From contig JALJCO010003968.1 of assembly GCA_023101725.1 (NCBI GenBank), forward strand, positions 1,426,001 through 1,490,000: a stretch of 64,000 nucleotides of DNA, in the 5' to 3' direction. The translations under genes and the position numbers were made by a program. Source of the stretch: Atherinomorus stipes (Eukaryota > Chordata > Actinopteri > Atheriniformes > Atherinidae). Shown here one piece after another: positions 1-13,250 of the stretch (the first letter of the stretch is position 1; each line of letters begins with the position of its first letter). Below the pieces are notes generated by a model. That model saw nothing but the letters and a program-made list of their open reading frames with translations, was not told the origin of the DNA and did not search any database.

Positions 1-899
1 ATTCAAACTTGTGTTTAATAGTCAACATAGTATTTGTGTTTGGTGTTTTATTTGATTTGTGTCCATTTGAAATAAGATGTCCAGTAAGGAGGACTGGGAT
101 AACAGACCTTCCTGAAGCAAAAAGAAATGAGAACTAGACGAGAGTCCTCGTCATGTTCTCAAGGTGAGCTTTAGACATCTCACTCAAAAAGAGAGCAGAA
201 ATTAAATATTAATCTAACATCTAGAAGAAATGGGCATTGCTCAGAGTAGTCTGCAGATCAAAACTTAGGGATAAATGTTCCATGTATTATTTAATTAACT
301 AAAAATAATTGTAATTAGTACTTACAGCCGGCTTTCAGCTAACTATACAGTGTAGTCTTTATGATGGAAGTGTTTTTTATCTAAAATTCTGTACCCATGT
401 TTGTTAGTTTGGCAACTGGCCAGTGACTCATCCAAACTAATTGAATATCTGCGGTAATGTTCAATGCTGTATCATAAGTACCCAAAACTGTGGTTTTGCT
501 TAAAGTTATAGGCACTAAAATCTTTGCCATCATACTCCAACCAGCTGTGGCAGGAACTCAATACATAGAGTTTATAATCATAATAAAAGTTTTCAAAGGC
601 AGGGTAGGGGATCCTGGAAAAACGGTTCGAGTAAGCTACATTTTAAAAAATGTTCAATCTTTCGTGAACGTATGAATCTTAGCTAACATCTTCACTTATT
701 TTTGCTGCCTGACAAGTCCTTTTGGTGAAAACAATATTGCCGTATGAAACAGGGAGGAAGATGGGATTTTTAAACTGAGGAAGAGCAAATGATTTCAACT
801 CAAGTCATTTTTGTGTAATTTGGACTTGAATCAGTCACTCAAGCATTTATGTTGAGATAGTCTACTGCTCAGAAAAAGCCAAAGAGACTTTGATTTGAA
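1..899. other. Non-coding, nothing recognised
   Basis: AT-rich sequence without a gene-like open frame, splice-flanked exon or transposon terminus that I can recognise. The longest frames are about 60 codons and show no composition or motif suggesting a protein. Confidence 0.5.
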
Positions 900-1080
900 A
901 AATTATAAGAAAATCCTGCTGCTGATATACTATACGGGGCCGATACTGGTAATGCAATATCGGTCCATAATATCGGCCCCAAAAAATCAGCAGGTTGTAT
1001 CGGCTATCGGCTGAGGCTGATGCGAAAATATCAGTATCGGTATTGGCCCCAAAAAGCTGTATCAGTCGATCCCTAGACAA
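900..1080. repeat. TATCGG-rich interspersed repeat, copy 1
   Basis: The hexamer TATCGG and its variants recur many times (for example in the stretches near 951, 968, 1000 and 1035), together with GGCCCCAAAAA blocks. This pattern is typical of degraded ends of a DNA transposon family common in fish. A weaker relative occurs at about 7940-8190. The superfamily is not decided by what I can see; hAT is my best guess. Confidence 0.5.
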
Positions 1081-1273
1081 CACCAATCTAAGAACCGGAG
1101 ATTAAAAAATTAGACAGCACAATTACCCATATAAAAAAAAAAAACACGTCCGGGGAGGGGAACCTTGAACGATAGGCTAGTGTGGCCGAGAGGGTATTGA
1201 CTAAATGTTTATGTGTTTAAGCACCTACACGGCCTAGTGTAGATGTGGCCTAAAACCCACATATTATACATAA

Positions 1274-1988
1274 AGGTGCCATGACATCAAATTTCACTTT
1301 TCTGGGGTTTTGGGGGTATAATATAATCTGTTGTGCACTGATGAGGCCATGTGAATGGAATTAAAGTTCCTGTTTATGGTCTGTCAGCTTTGTTTCTTTG
1401 TTCAAAAACGGTTGAATCAGACAGCAACTTATCATTCTACGTAGTTCTATCATTCTACGTAATTCAATTGCTCGAATAAGAGCACACTATCAAGTAAACA
1501 GCCCCCCCCCCCCACCTCCACTCTCCTTCCACCCTCACACCCTCCCTCAGCTGATTCAACTGCGTGAGGAGAGCTGAGTAGGCTAACTGCTGAGCAGTCA
1601 GATCTGGGTTTTCAAACAAATGGATTTAAAAGAAAACTTCTGCAGCAACACTGAGAGAGGCGACCACAAGCTTGTCATTGCCTGTAAGTTTATTTATTTT
1701 CTAAATGCTGTCTTGTCTGATAAACATAGCTCACTGTCTGAAGTGCCCATGTTGCTAACAGATAGCCTTTAGCAAACTCCGACCGCAGCTTAACCTACTT
1801 TCTCTAAATAAGGTGTAGCCAATCAAAATGAAATCAACTTCGTCTCTGGGTAAAGCTGCATATCATTACGGCACCAGCGTGCCAAAACAATCCCCCGCTG
1901 TAAAAAGTTATGTTTTTTTTCTTTGGAGTATTTCCATGCAGTAATGTCAACTACATGAACCGGTTTTGACTGCTATGTCATCACTCCT
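1274..1988. mobile_element. TTAA-type non-autonomous DNA transposon, family A
   Basis: The left end AGGTGCCATGACAT and the reverse complement of the right end (AGGAGTGATGACAT) match as imperfect terminal inverted repeats. The right flank is TTAA (1989-1992) and the left flank is ATAA, a probable one-base decay of the same target site. The interior holds a short frame from the ATG at 1620 that ends in a good donor-like site (GTAAGT near 1683), and a run of C at about 1502-1513. It carries no transposase. TTAA targeting fits the piggyBac or Kolobok superfamilies. Confidence 0.5.
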
Positions 1989-1992
1989 TTAA

Positions 1993-3751
1993 AGCACACT
2001 AATTATGACTGTAATGTCTGTTTTCACCCGAATGACCTGGGTCATCTACTGGAAGAAAATGTTCTCCACTTCTTCCTCTGACTGTCACTGTCTCACTGTG
2101 TGGAAAGTCTTGTTTTTACTTTTCTTTAAATGCTGAAAAGTCATTAGACATCAAATAAGTGGCATATACTAATTAAGTGCATAGCCCCATATACTAAAAC
2201 CTTATATGCAGAAGTGGGAGGTTTTGATTGGTTTCATTTAGAACATAGCACCTATTTTCCAAAAAGCACTGATTGAATCATAAACTGAAAACACTAATGT
2301 AGTTATAGGGAATAAAATGATTGGCAATTACAACACCCATCAGCACCAATTTTCCTTGGGTTAGATTGGACAATTATTCTAATGGTGCAGTTTCTTCTTC
2401 CTTTGGTGAGCGTGTGTTTCAGTTGTTGCTTCAAAGTGCACGTTGAGGGAGATTTTTCTAAATTGTACAAATTATACTCTAAGCTATTTTAATTGTTAAT
2501 ATGCAGTATGACAGAAAAACCCGAGACCTAATTCAAGCTCAGCAGCTTTACACAGACTATGAGCAGCTGTGAAATACAGCAGAGATGCTTTATTTGTTGA
2601 ATGTCAGGGAAACAGTCTGCAGTAAAGAGAACAAGGTGCAGAGGTAAGAGACGTTCTGACAGGCGGCTCTGAGAGGGGCAAGAGCAGCAGTGCTGGGATC
2701 GAGATGCACCTGCTGCTCCCACAAGAGCTCTTGAGCAGCATGGAAGTGATGAGAAGAAGAAAACACTTTGTTATGCAGTAAAAAATTTATTCTGGTTTGG
2801 CATTTGATTAAACTGTCCAATAAAGGCATGAGATGTGTTTCCAATTCTCTTTCTGCTGAGACTGTAATCACATTATGCATAACATTTTTGCTTCTGAATG
2901 CAACTGGCCCTTTTACCTGCACAATGGGATGTCACGATGTGTGGGGCTTATTTCACAAATACCAAGCTCTTTTTTTTTCAGCCAAGGATGATACAAAAAC
3001 CCACAACAAAGTGTCACAAATGTGTATTCATATGCAGTTTAAGTTCGCTCAAAGCTGCAAGAGAGAAAGTAAGAGTCGTACATACACATTGTTAACTTTT
3101 CAGTTAGCCTTGTATTTTCTAAGAAGCCTCAAAAGAGTGGGCTGGAAAAGTGGAGAGCCCTCACACACTACAGAGGTCAACACTTAAATAATGACTGACA
3201 GGGGCAATCAGGGTTCTGTCTCCTAGCTTTGTGACTTTCCCAAAGCACTGTACTGTATGTGTTCATTATTGGCACACTGGGCACGTCACTTAAGTAGGCT
3301 AACTCCTATCAATTCCTCAGCCTAATCAACCACAACCATTTTGATTTAAACTCAGCCGGCATTGCCCATGCATCACAGCCACTGCACAAATCAGAAGAGA
3401 ATGACCACAGGACTCATGTGGAATACCTAAATGTTGCATTAGCACTTCTATCAGTTGTCCTAAAAAAGAAAGTAGATAAAAAGCAGAAAGGAAGGATGAC
3501 TGATAAATGTCCAAATTGCATGGTGAGACAGAAATGACTTCTTACAGTGTTAAAGTGTTTAAATGCCACTATAAACACAATTAACAATAAATATTTAGCA
3601 CTTCAGCACTTTTCAGCACTAATATCACTCATTTCACTTTGAATTACCTATTTACTTAGACATACTGAAAATGAACATAGTTTAACCACAGGGAACTTAT
3701 TAGGGTTTCAGGTTTCTTAGTTTCTAGCTTAATTTATATATGTATGTACAC

Positions 3752-3754
<3 letters not shown>
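1993..3754. other. Non-coding, no confirmed gene
   Basis: Mostly unique AT-rich sequence. A 139-codon frame at 2768-3187 lacks recognisable motifs, and overlapping frames on both strands are equally long, so I treat it as chance. A donor-like site (GTAAGAG near 2644) follows a purine-rich block but has no matching acceptor context that I trust. Confidence 0.4.

Positions 3755-3826
<72 letters not shown>
3755..3826. repeat. (TA)n microsatellite
   Basis: About 36 uninterrupted TA units. A tract like this is hypervariable in length and can extrude cruciforms. Confidence 0.97.
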
Positions 3827-3829
<3 letters not shown>

Positions 3830-4411
3830 TTTTAAGCTTTACCTGCCAAAGCTAAAGTCAGAGGCTTTTATCTGAGATGAGACTATTTGTGTGGAACCCA
3901 TGGGAATGTTACCTCATGGACACTTTCATTGTACAATATATCTGGTCCCCCAGGGGTCAATTATCTCACATTGGTAAGCTCTTGCTACAGTATGTCCCCT
4001 GCAAGGGTAAGATTTTTCTCATATTGTGTAAAGACCTGTGCAATATATTTTTTGTAATGTAACAAAAGATTAATGGGATTGAAAAAGATGGAAGGAGATC
4101 TACAGCTTCTGTGATAGTGAGATGGGTGGGTTTGATATTGTGCTGAGGATAGTAGAAAACAGAAATAACAGGTTATTTTGTAGAGTCACATAAGTTAATA
4201 GAAGCAGGAGATGTTAGTGTACTAATGACAAAGCCCATTTTTCTATTGAAACTTTGTAAACTATAGCTTGTTCTTCTTTTTTTTGTTTTTGGAAAATAGC
4301 TGGATGCATTGTTATTATCAATGTCCACACTTCTATTAAAGCATTTGTTAATATTGATAAAAGAAGATAAGTTGAATATATTAATTATCAAAATGAAACA
4401 ATTCTCTTCAT
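3827..4411. other. Non-coding, nothing recognised
   Basis: AT-rich spacer between the TA microsatellite and the family B transposon. No gene, exon or repeat signature was seen. Confidence 0.5.
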
Positions 4412-4415
4412 TTAA

Positions 4416-4896
4416 AGGGACTAGAGGCAGGAATTGCAAAAGAATAAACAAGCATGTCCAGTTTTTTAATATTAATGGGTGATGAAGTGTTAAAAACCAA
4501 AAAGAACGAGCCCACCCAAGTCGCTCTCCGTTGCCTTGAACAGGCTGTGTGCTGCATAATGCGCTGTGATTTGGTGGCCGAATTTCCCGCGCATGTGACA
4601 TCAAATGACACTGCATCCGCGTCCCCTACAGTTTTGATCCAGGAAAAAGATGGTCGCGGTAACTTCAACCACTGCAAGGGATAGTTATGGATTCTACTGC
4701 CGTCAGCAAACGACCCAGATCAACTGAAAGACCATTAAATAGTGCAACTACGAAGAAAAGACTATCAGCATAGAAAACAATGTTGTAGCTCCAGTTTGTG
4801 CACGCTCCTGTGATGGCTTGGCTCATGGCTGCGGTTACCTGCAGCGCCAGTCACGGCAGTCGCAAGTCTCATTTCTTAATCTTGCCTCAAGTCCCT
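4416..4896. mobile_element. TTAA-type non-autonomous DNA transposon, family B, copy 1
   Basis: The element is bounded by intact TTAA at 4412-4415 and 4897-4900. The left end reads AGGGACTAGAGGCAGG and the right end is the inverted counterpart (CTCAAGTCCCT, allowing for decay). A second copy at 24483-25336 matches it along its whole length and supplies independent proof of the boundaries. No transposase is encoded; a 76-codon frame inside (4454-4684) is not conserved in the second copy. Superfamily is piggyBac or Kolobok by target site. Confidence 0.85.
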
Positions 4897-5030
4897 TTAA
4901 AGTTGATTTGAGGAGTGCACAAAACAAATCCCAGTGTTATACCGATTTAAGAAATACCTTTATTTATTCAATTATCCTTTTGATTGCACAATCAGCACCT
5001 TTGCAAATAAATAAGCCTTGCAGCACTTAA

Positions 5031-5698
5031 AGCTATAGAACTGGCAATCTTGGAAAAACATTTCGAAGAAGCTCCATTTACAACAACAGAACAAAAAAAG
5101 CTGCCATACACCCACGTGAAACCACACCTTCAGAGCGCTGGAAGGTGCATGCCAGTGGTTTACGCGCAGGTCGGTGAAGATAACCGATAACAGCTGAGTG
5201 GATTGCTTGTTAGTTAGCTAGTAAACAGCTGACAAACCATGTTTCTAAAAGCAAGACAAGGCACCTCCATCTCCAACTCGACACCTCCAACTCCTGCGTT
5301 GTAAAAAGTCCACACTTCAAACGTCAACTCCTCCAAGACTTAATCCTTATCTGTTGTTTTGTTTTGTTTTTGGTGCAGCAGCAGTTCACAGTCCGTTACA
5401 TATATTTCTTTACAGTGAGCAGCGCATAGAGTGGTACGTGGGGACAGGGAGAGGGGATGGACAGAGACGGGACATAAAGGCACCAAATGGTTCCTTCTAT
5501 ATGGTGCGAATGACCAATTCCTGCGGTGTGGTTGGCAGGGATTAGTCAGAGTGTTTATAGACCTGCAGCTCTCACAGAGGTCAGACTTTTTTCCTTCATT
5601 TTTATGAATACACGGTGTATTGACAGCTCTCAGGATGGGAGGACCATTTCATCCAGTATAACAAAAAGTGTTTCTGAACAGGATTACCAACTCTGGCT
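5031..5698. mobile_element. TTAA-type non-autonomous DNA transposon, family C
   Basis: The element is flanked by TTAA at 5027-5030 and 5699-5702. The left end AGCTATAGAACTGGCAATC pairs imperfectly with the right end read in reverse (AGCCAGAGTTGGTAATC). It lies only about 130 bp from family B, so two TTAA elements sit nearly end to end. The interior is slightly CpG-richer than the flanks and has no transposase. I recognise the right end from repeats common in fish genomes. Confidence 0.7.
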
Positions 5699-5702
5699 TT
5701 AA

Positions 5703-7495
5703 TTTTTATCATCATCACCACAGCAAAAATGGTAACCATGATAAAAAACCAGGGTCTGAAATGTAGCACAAACCCTTCAGTTTTTCAGGGTTCTCACACT
5801 CCATAATTTTCTTTAATAGTGCAGAACACCATTACAGAGAGACCCTTTGTTTCCATTCCTCATCATGAAGAGCAGGGACAGGTGTGCAGCCTCAGAATGA
5901 AAAGAGAGGAAAAGTAATTGATTCTAGCCTCGACAGTATGTTTTCCACTGCTTTTTAAATGAAAGTGAGTGCTCCTCTAAAATGATCCTGTGTAATGGAA
6001 TTCATTTTACAATGTTTGGTCCATGTGCTACATCGCCTCTTTATGATAAGGTATTTTTCATGTCAAGCAACTGTTTCATGTCGGCGCTTACTGTATGTAC
6101 TTTGCAACAAAGCAGATAAAGTAGAACGAATGCGGTTGCTCCTGAAACTGCTGGAGGCAAATTTGAATTTTGGCAAAAATGAAAAGAAACACAGAATAGT
6201 GATTTCAAAACAGCCAGGTGGCCTGCTTTTCCTTCAGTCTGTATTCAGACAAATTGTCTCCCTCCAGCATGGACCAGCTTGAATCAATGGACAGTAATGC
6301 ACCCACAATGTCTTACACATCTATAGAGAATGGAGAGGCTGCCAGATGTGTTTAGGTTGTTTGGGAAGATCTAAAAGCTTCAGTAATTCTTTACATCCGT
6401 GCATAAAGTATTTTTTTTTCTGAATGAGAAAGGCCACAATCAGAAGACATACACACAGAGATGCATTTTGCACTTAGAAACAGAAAAAAAGCCCCGAAAA
6501 GCCCAAACTGGAACAGATTATGACGCTGCTGTCATTTTATGCCATTCAGCCCTGAAAACGTTTTTCATCGAGACACTTTTCTTTTTGAAGCAAGTCCAAG
6601 TCCAACAAAATCCTCCCCATTTTTTATTTACAGGGGATTCAGGAAGTTGTAGAGGGATTATTCTCCATTAGCAAGCCTTGACAGGTATTGAAACTACAAA
6701 CAAATAACTTTCAACCCCTGTGCAATTGACAGGGCTTTGCTGCTTGGATTCACTTTATCCAAGACAGTAATGACTTTTATACCAAGGTCTTATTCAGAAT
6801 TTTGAGCTTACACCAACACATAATCCCGAGTTGGAGAAAAAAACAAAACAAACAGGTATGCAAGTAAATTAATGAATATATAACCAATTGTTGTCAATCA
6901 CAAAGATGCAGTTATACTGTTTATTTTTTTTCTTCCTAGTTACACTTTTAAGGAAATGTAACTTCAGCCTGGTTCATGATTCTCAGCTATGTCATTTGTT
7001 GGAGTGGGAGGTGCGACATTTATGCATCACTGGAGGTCAGGGGAAGGTATTCAGGATGGATGGCACATTTACAAAGAACATGAGTTAAGCATTTTACTGC
7101 AGCCCTGAACTTTTCAAGACATAACCCGCAGAGCTGCATGTGAGAACATAAATGCTGAAATCAATCAAACTGGACAGTAAAGCTCTTTGGTCAAGATACC
7201 ATGCAGTACAGTATGTATCTGAGCCCAGGTATGTATACTGTACAGTAGAAGTATGAACAGAGAATTCATGAGTGGACCTGCAGATACATGCAACTCGGGA
7301 ACTACTGCTACAGATTTTTTTTTTAGGGCTAATGTGATGCATGCACTTTCTCATCAGCCTCAGCTGAAGGCCGATACAACTTGGCAATATTTGGGGACAA
7401 TATTTGGGACAGATACTGCATCTGACCCCAAAATTAATATAATGAAAGACACAGTGAAAACTGATTTTGAAAACTGTTTTTAAGATTAAAAAAGC
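5703..7495. other. Non-coding, nothing recognised
   Basis: Unique AT-rich sequence with scattered short frames (up to 97 codons), none with recognisable protein features or convincing splice signals. A short T-run lies near 7315-7324. Confidence 0.5.
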
Positions 7496-7499
7496 ACTT

Positions 7500-7790
7500 C
7501 AAGTAAATTTATAATTTAAGTATATACGGCCAACACAGAGAGACAGACAACCATTCACACTCACAGTCATACCTCGGGGCAATTTAGAGTGATCAGTTAA
7601 CCTAACAAGCATGTCTTTGGATGGTGGGCAGAAGCCGGAATACCCGGAGAGAACCCACGCATACACGGGGAGAACATGCAAACTCCACACAGAAAGGCCA
7701 CTGTTGGAATTGTTCGAATCCCCTCCACAGCCGGGAATTGAACTAGCAACCTTCTTACTATGAGGCTGCGGTGCTAACCACCACGTAGCT
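7500..7790 (-). repeat. tRNA-derived SINE or LINE tail, minus orientation
   Basis: Read on the minus strand it begins with a tRNA-like segment: GTGGTTAGCACCGCAGCCT (near 7780) resembles an RNA polymerase III A box region, and a B-box-like GTTCAATTCCC lies near 7730. The remaining sequence, including the block around GGGGAGAACATGCAAACTCC (7658-7687), is the hallmark body of a very common fish SINE/LINE family. It is fragmented at the outer end by AT-rich microsatellite. Confidence 0.75.
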
Positions 7791-7802
7791 CATACATACA
7801 TA

Positions 7803-7855
7803 CATATAAATATATATATATATATATATAAATATATATATATATTTTTTTTTTT
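7803..7855. repeat. (AT)n microsatellite followed by poly-T
   Basis: A short (TACA)n and TA-rich lead runs into interrupted AT dinucleotides and then about eleven T. It directly abuts the head of the minus-strand SINE. Confidence 0.9.
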
Positions 7856-7939
7856 CCATAAGATATAGTGCACTTGTAAGAACATCAAAAATAAACACTA
7901 CATTTCTAATATATGTACTGTATTAAAAACAAACAAACA

Positions 7940-8190
7940 AACCTGCTGCCTGCGATGCCTGTCTGTAAATTAGGCCGAGGTAGGGTATCGGCTAACACAC
8001 CCAACACATTTTGTGGTACACTATGTCGGGCTTCAAAAGGATCTTGTTAGCGTGCTCTATAAATAAACTGAACATGAACTTGAACTAACCATATGTATCA
8101 GCTGATGCCGATACCAACAAAAAATGCAAATACTTGGCGTAAAGTATCGGCCGGTGGATGTATCGGTCTATTAATAAATGCAACTACATT
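7940..8190. repeat. TATCGG-rich interspersed repeat, copy 2
   Basis: GTATCGGCTAACACACC near 7987 and TATCGGCCGGTGGATGTATC near 8148 carry the same TATCGG signature as 900-1080, in a more decayed form. Boundaries are approximate. Confidence 0.4.
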
Positions 8191-8272
8191 CAGTTTGGTA
8201 GAACACAAACATGAAAGTGAAAATTAATTCTTTCTCAAAAAATATGAAAATGAAGATTGAAGAATTGTGGGA

Positions 8273-8620
8273 GACACACACACCCACACACGCACACGCA
8301 CACACACACAGGTTTGTTTTTCTATCCCCATGGTGTAAATCCATTGACATAATGCATTCCCTAGCCCCTTACCCTAAACCTAACGTCCATAACTGATTGC
8401 CTAAACCTAACCCTTGCCCTTGCCCTAACCCTAACCTAAACCTAACTGTAACCTAAACTCTAAAACCAAATTTTGACCCTCAAAAATGGATTTTTCTTTG
8501 GCTCTTTTAGTGAGGACCGGCAAAAATGTCCTCACTTTGCAAAAATGTCCTCACTTTGCTGGTTAAACACGCAAAATGGTCCTCACAGTGTAGCAAGTAT
8601 GGGAACACACACACACGTGT
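8273..8620. repeat. Teleost interspersed repeat flanked by CA tracts
   Basis: CA-rich tracts at both ends enclose a body with CTAACCCTAACC-like stretches (8400-8455) and two direct copies of AAAATGTCCTCACTTTGC (8524 and 8543). I recognise this arrangement as a repeat found in many fish genomes. The telomere-like hexamers belong to the repeat and are degenerate, so they are not an interstitial telomere. Confidence 0.7.
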
Positions 8621-11600
8621 ATATTAGTAATATTAGTAAAGAACCCATCTTCACTTTTATGTAGAAAAATGCATTTTTGTTTTGTTTTGTCAAAGCTATT
8701 CATACCAATCTTGCATGTTGCACATCACAAACTCCGACATCCCTCCAAAGTCCCACCTTGTGCCCCCTGCCTGACCCCTGACACTTGTAGTGACTGTGAA
8801 ACTAACGTTAATGCTTCTTTGCGCAAATACTGTAACACAGACACTAAAGTACCTGATGGCATTTGGATGCTGCATTATCATATTTAATGTTGTGCTGTTG
8901 GATTGGGCAAACTGTGCGTCCAGTAGAAACTCTTTGAGGGCAGGTCCTCCAGCCAGATTGTGAGAAATGTGCTTGTTGGTGCTCAGGACCCTTACAGTTT
9001 TCCAAAATCCTGAATACAAACTTCCAAAACTGCAAACAGACAGAAATATTGCTGTCCAACTACCTTCCCATGACATTTACAACTCCTGTATCATGTCAAC
9101 GACAGTCGCACAGAAGCAGAAATAAAAGCTTACAAGTTGTTAGGTGCTTATAAATATCTGGTGGCAGGATGTTAATAGACCTTCAGCTCCCAAACAAAGT
9201 TTTTCCTCTTCATGCCAAAGATGAAAACAGCAGAACCAGATAACAGCCAGGTAACAAAATGTAAACACAACAGGAACATCTCAACATTATATTTAGGAAT
9301 TAACGTTAACTGACAACTGACGTTAGCAACAACTGAGAGAAAACATTGCTGTTTTATGACTGCTTAGTTTATTTATAACAAGAAGGACGATAAAAGTCTC
9401 CTTTTATTCTGTTTTTCAACTTCTTTTTTTTTTTTTTATTGTTTTTTTATTAATACTGAGAACTAAAAACTCATTAGCTTCTTGCAAATGTTTCCAGATC
9501 TTCCTTGACCTGCTTTTCACTGGAGCGCAGACAAATACAAAGGTGGACAGAACATAGGTTGGGGACAACAGGTTGTCTCTTTTTTTTTTTTACCTGAGGG
9601 AAGGCAAAATAAACCTCAGTCAGACGTCTGCTTTGTCTATATGTACAACTGGCAAACATGAAGTGCCTGCTTGCAACACTGTTAAATCACAGTGGTTTGC
9701 TGCATTCTAGCAGTGCATAGTTGTAATTTTTACATAGATAAATGTATTCAAACTTAGACCGGTTCATCAAAAATTTTACTTGGAAAGTGTACGAAACAGA
9801 ATTAGCAGGAAACTTGCCACAGACAAAGTGCTGCTACATAGCCTAGAGCTCTCTGATGGCTTCCAGTGAAGGTTATTGTGTTTGACGGCAGCAAACCATT
9901 TGACTCGTCGTTCAGGGTCGGCAGGTGACCTAGAAAATTACGTCCCATCCTGGAATGTCGATCGGAACATTCAGAGACAGAGTACAAATGCACCATTGTT
10001 TTTTTATCAAGGCAAAATACTGGCTGTAGCAGCCGTGCCCATATTGCCCATTGATTCGGACTGAAACAAATGATCAAATGGTCCGATTTTTATCAGAAAT
10101 ACAATAATATGAAATATGGAACATTGATGTGTTCCATATTCCAAGTAATGCATCTACAGGGTTTGTTTTAACACTTTTGTCATTTGATTTAAAAAAAAAA
10201 AGTCCCCTCCAGTCAAGATCAGTGTGAAATTGGGACTTTAAGGCACTTGAACCCAGATATTGGAAATTCATAATTGATGTGAATAAGTGTGATTTCCATA
10301 TTAATGACATTCACATAACTTTAACATTGGATTCACTGCAGTCACCGAAGGCCTGTGTGGTGTTGGTTATGTGGCCGTTTTTGGCTCTCACAGTAATAAG
10401 TACAAAAGGGCGATACTGGTTGTCGCGTAGGGGAAATTCTGAGCCAAAGGTTTTTCAGAACCTTTTTTAAGGATTGAAAGCACAAAGGCACTTATCACTA
10501 TTCTTGTACCATTTAAATCAAGTTGATGACAATTAATTCCTCTCTGTGATGCCTAATGGGTTAATTTTTTTTTTTCTTTCAAGATGATAGTACAGCTGAA
10601 TGTCAATTAGAAACTACTTCTTAAATGTATTCATACCGGAGGTATTGTGCTTGAGCCAGATTACAAAGAGTCTGTGCCATAAAGTTGCCTAATGTTCATA
10701 CGTTTTTGGAAAAAAAGAAATTTAAATGCCACAATGCTGCTGATTTCCTGAGGTTAATTGTTAAATGTTTTAAAATTACAGCTGTTTGATGTTGTGCATC
10801 TGTTTTTACATGCTTGGAGCAGCACTAATAATAACAGCCAGCTGTTAATGCAAGAAGCCGACTCCTCTTCCACACGCAGAAGATCCTTTCAGAAACCACA
10901 GGTGGTGTCTGAATATGAATGTTTGGTTATTTGCGCTGTTACAATTCGCATCATGAGCTACATTATTTAAATGAATGAAACAGCTTCTAATGTGAGGATT
11001 CAGCAGTCCTGTGTTTCAAAGCGATAAGCTTTCCTCAAATGAAGGATAAATAAATAAATAAGCTTGTTAAAATTATACACCAAGTGACAGCGTTTTGGCA
11101 GGACTGACTAAATGTGGTATATTGCTCAGCTAGCACATTAAAAGATAAAGGGTTGTGATATTCAGCTGAGACTTGCCTGGCCCTGGTTTTTAATAAGGCC
11201 TGACTATGAGCTGCAGAGATCTGTGGCGCTGTGCATTTCCACAGAGACTGTGTTGTGTATCGACCTCATGCACCGGCATTCTACTGTATACACCCATGAG
11301 TGAGTCCTGCTTCCTCTTTTTCCACCTCCTCACTAACCATGGAACACTTCATGCTTGGTTGCATCAGTTTATAGGATGTAGCAAGTTATTTACTTAATTA
11401 GAAAATGAAAGAGGGTTTTTATAGCATACTCTCAAATGATCCATGCATTGTTTTCCCAGCAAAGATGATTTGTCGCTTTTGCAAATATAGTATTTTTGTT
11501 GTGTGTTATTTGCACGTGGAAAATTGGATCTGTGGTAACTTCATATTCAGAATACAGTCCATAATAGACCAAGGGACATTTTTTTTTCCCTTAAAGATTC

Positions 11601-12534
11601 ACATCAGGCTTCCCTGGTGCTTTGTTATTAACAAGAAATCCAACGTTTCACCATTATTAAGGAAGAGTCGTGAGTGATTTCACTCATTATGCAGAGTTTG
11701 CAACCAATGGGTTGTGCAGTCTCCCCTGATATCAGTGTTGTTGGCGTTGCTCATTGAATACAAATTTAAACCAGTACAAACATTCCAGCTTGTTCTTCAT
11801 TATACATGATAGCTGAGAGAAGCTTATCACTCGGCTGCCTTCTGGTAGATAAATTGTACAGTATCTCTCTTTCTGTCTTTCTCTCTCTCTCTTTAGATTG
11901 ATAAAACGAAGATTTAAAATTTTCACTGAGTTCATCTGAACTTTTTTTAAAAGAAAAACTCGAATCATTACTAGCATGAGTCTGATTTTAAATGACATTC
12001 CAATGCTATACAATAAATGAAAATATATGTGGATAAACAGAACCCATCTCAATGATGAATGAATGGATGACTCAAAATTGTAGTCATACTAGTCTATGCT
12101 TGTAAGTAACAAGGGCCCATTTAAGCCCTTGTTGTGTAGTGTAAAGACCACCTTAATTGAGTCATGGTCAAAATCAAGGACCAGATTCACAAAATTCATT
12201 TAAACTATGTGGTAAATGTACACAGCAATTCTTTTCACCAGATTTATAAAGAACTGCATAAATTTATCTCTTATGTATTTTAATTTTTTCAACACTGTAT
12301 GTACATCCACAAGCTCAATTTTGGGGGTTTTCAAGTTTACCGATCAGTGTAGCAGGTTATAGGAAATCTTTTGATCATCTCCAAACATATTCAAAATCAG
12401 CTTATGAAATTTTTCAACAGAAGCAGCTCTGTTTGGAGCAAAGAGTCCTGCAGAGGTTTATGAAATTCATTAGTTACCCACTGCCAGGTGTAAGGGTTGA
12501 CTTCATAAATTATGCACATTTAACTACTGGTGAC
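8621..12534. other. Long non-coding stretch, no gene recognised
   Basis: Nearly 4 kb of AT-rich unique sequence. It holds a T-run at 9424-9437, an A-run near 10190-10201 and a short CT tract near 11870-11893. Open frames reach 126 codons on the minus strand at 8696-9076 but overlap equal frames and lack motifs. I see no splice-flanked exon. Confidence 0.5.
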
Positions 12535-12680
12535 ATGTTCAGGGTGTGGCGTATCTTTTCTCTGAAAGCAACTGGGGAAGGCTCCAGCCTCCCACCAAGA
12601 CTCTGCACTGGAATAACGAGGTAGAGACGACGGACAGACGAACGGACTGACTGACTGATTGATTGATTGATATCCCATAT
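12535..12680 (+). repeat. Decayed fish SINE/LINE 3' tail
   Basis: The phrase GGGGAAGGCTCCAGCCTCCC (near 12570), followed by a GACGGACAGACGAACGGACTGA-like tandem and then (GATT)n, is the usual 3' end of a widespread fish retroposon whose tail is a short tandem repeat. Only this tail remains. Confidence 0.6.
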
Positions 12681-13026
12681 ACTCAGTTGGCTCATATTAA
12701 AAAGTAAATTATTGCAGGAATAATGACCTCAAAATAAGACTAGATGCATATCCGCAGGGGCTAACGGTCAATTTAACAATGGGTGCAGTATTGTGGTGTT
12801 GAGGAGGGGGAATGCCTCTTGAAAATTAACTATGATTTTAGCTCAACTTTGATACACAGTAAAAAATAATACTGGATTATTTAAGTCTTTCAGTGCTATT
12901 TACAAAGGGATTTTTTTTTTTAAATGTATGGCTTGATTATAATTGTGAAGAATTCTCATGATCTCCATTTTTCAAATTTGTTCTAATGGTGAAAATTGAT
13001 GAATAAATTAGGACAATTCTAATGAT

Positions 13027-13250
13027 GTGAGCAGACCATAGACTGTATATACTGGAGGAACCTTCCGCTCACTAACCATTTCTGACAAGCTAAACACAAA
13101 ATCAGGGGGGGATTGACTCCCTTTTGGAGCCAGCCCCTAGTGGATGATGCGTTAACTGCAATTTTCCAGACTTTCAGGTCGGCTTCACGTTTCCGCTTGG
13201 TTTCTGCTTGGCCCAGACCAAAGTACTAGTGAAAATTTGCATCGTTTTGC
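13027..13250. repeat. Teleost interspersed repeat (CATAGACTGTATATA type)
   Basis: It starts with CCATAGACTGTATATACTGG and contains TTTTGGAGCCAGCCCCTAGT and a CTTCACGTTTCCGCTTGG block. These are characteristic of a repeat I know from many percomorph-like genomes. Ends are approximate and no target duplication was identified. Confidence 0.6.

Noticed and set aside
2768..3187. 139-codon open frame
   Set aside because: Longest closed frame in the window, but no motif, no splice context and competing frames on the other strand.
8400..8455. CCCTAACCCTAA-like run, possible interstitial telomere
   Set aside because: Hexamers are irregular and belong to a known type of fish interspersed repeat with fixed flanks.
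8273..8620. Repeated short motifs as a CRISPR array
   Set aside because: Only two copies of an 18 bp motif with no spacer regularity, in a eukaryotic genome.
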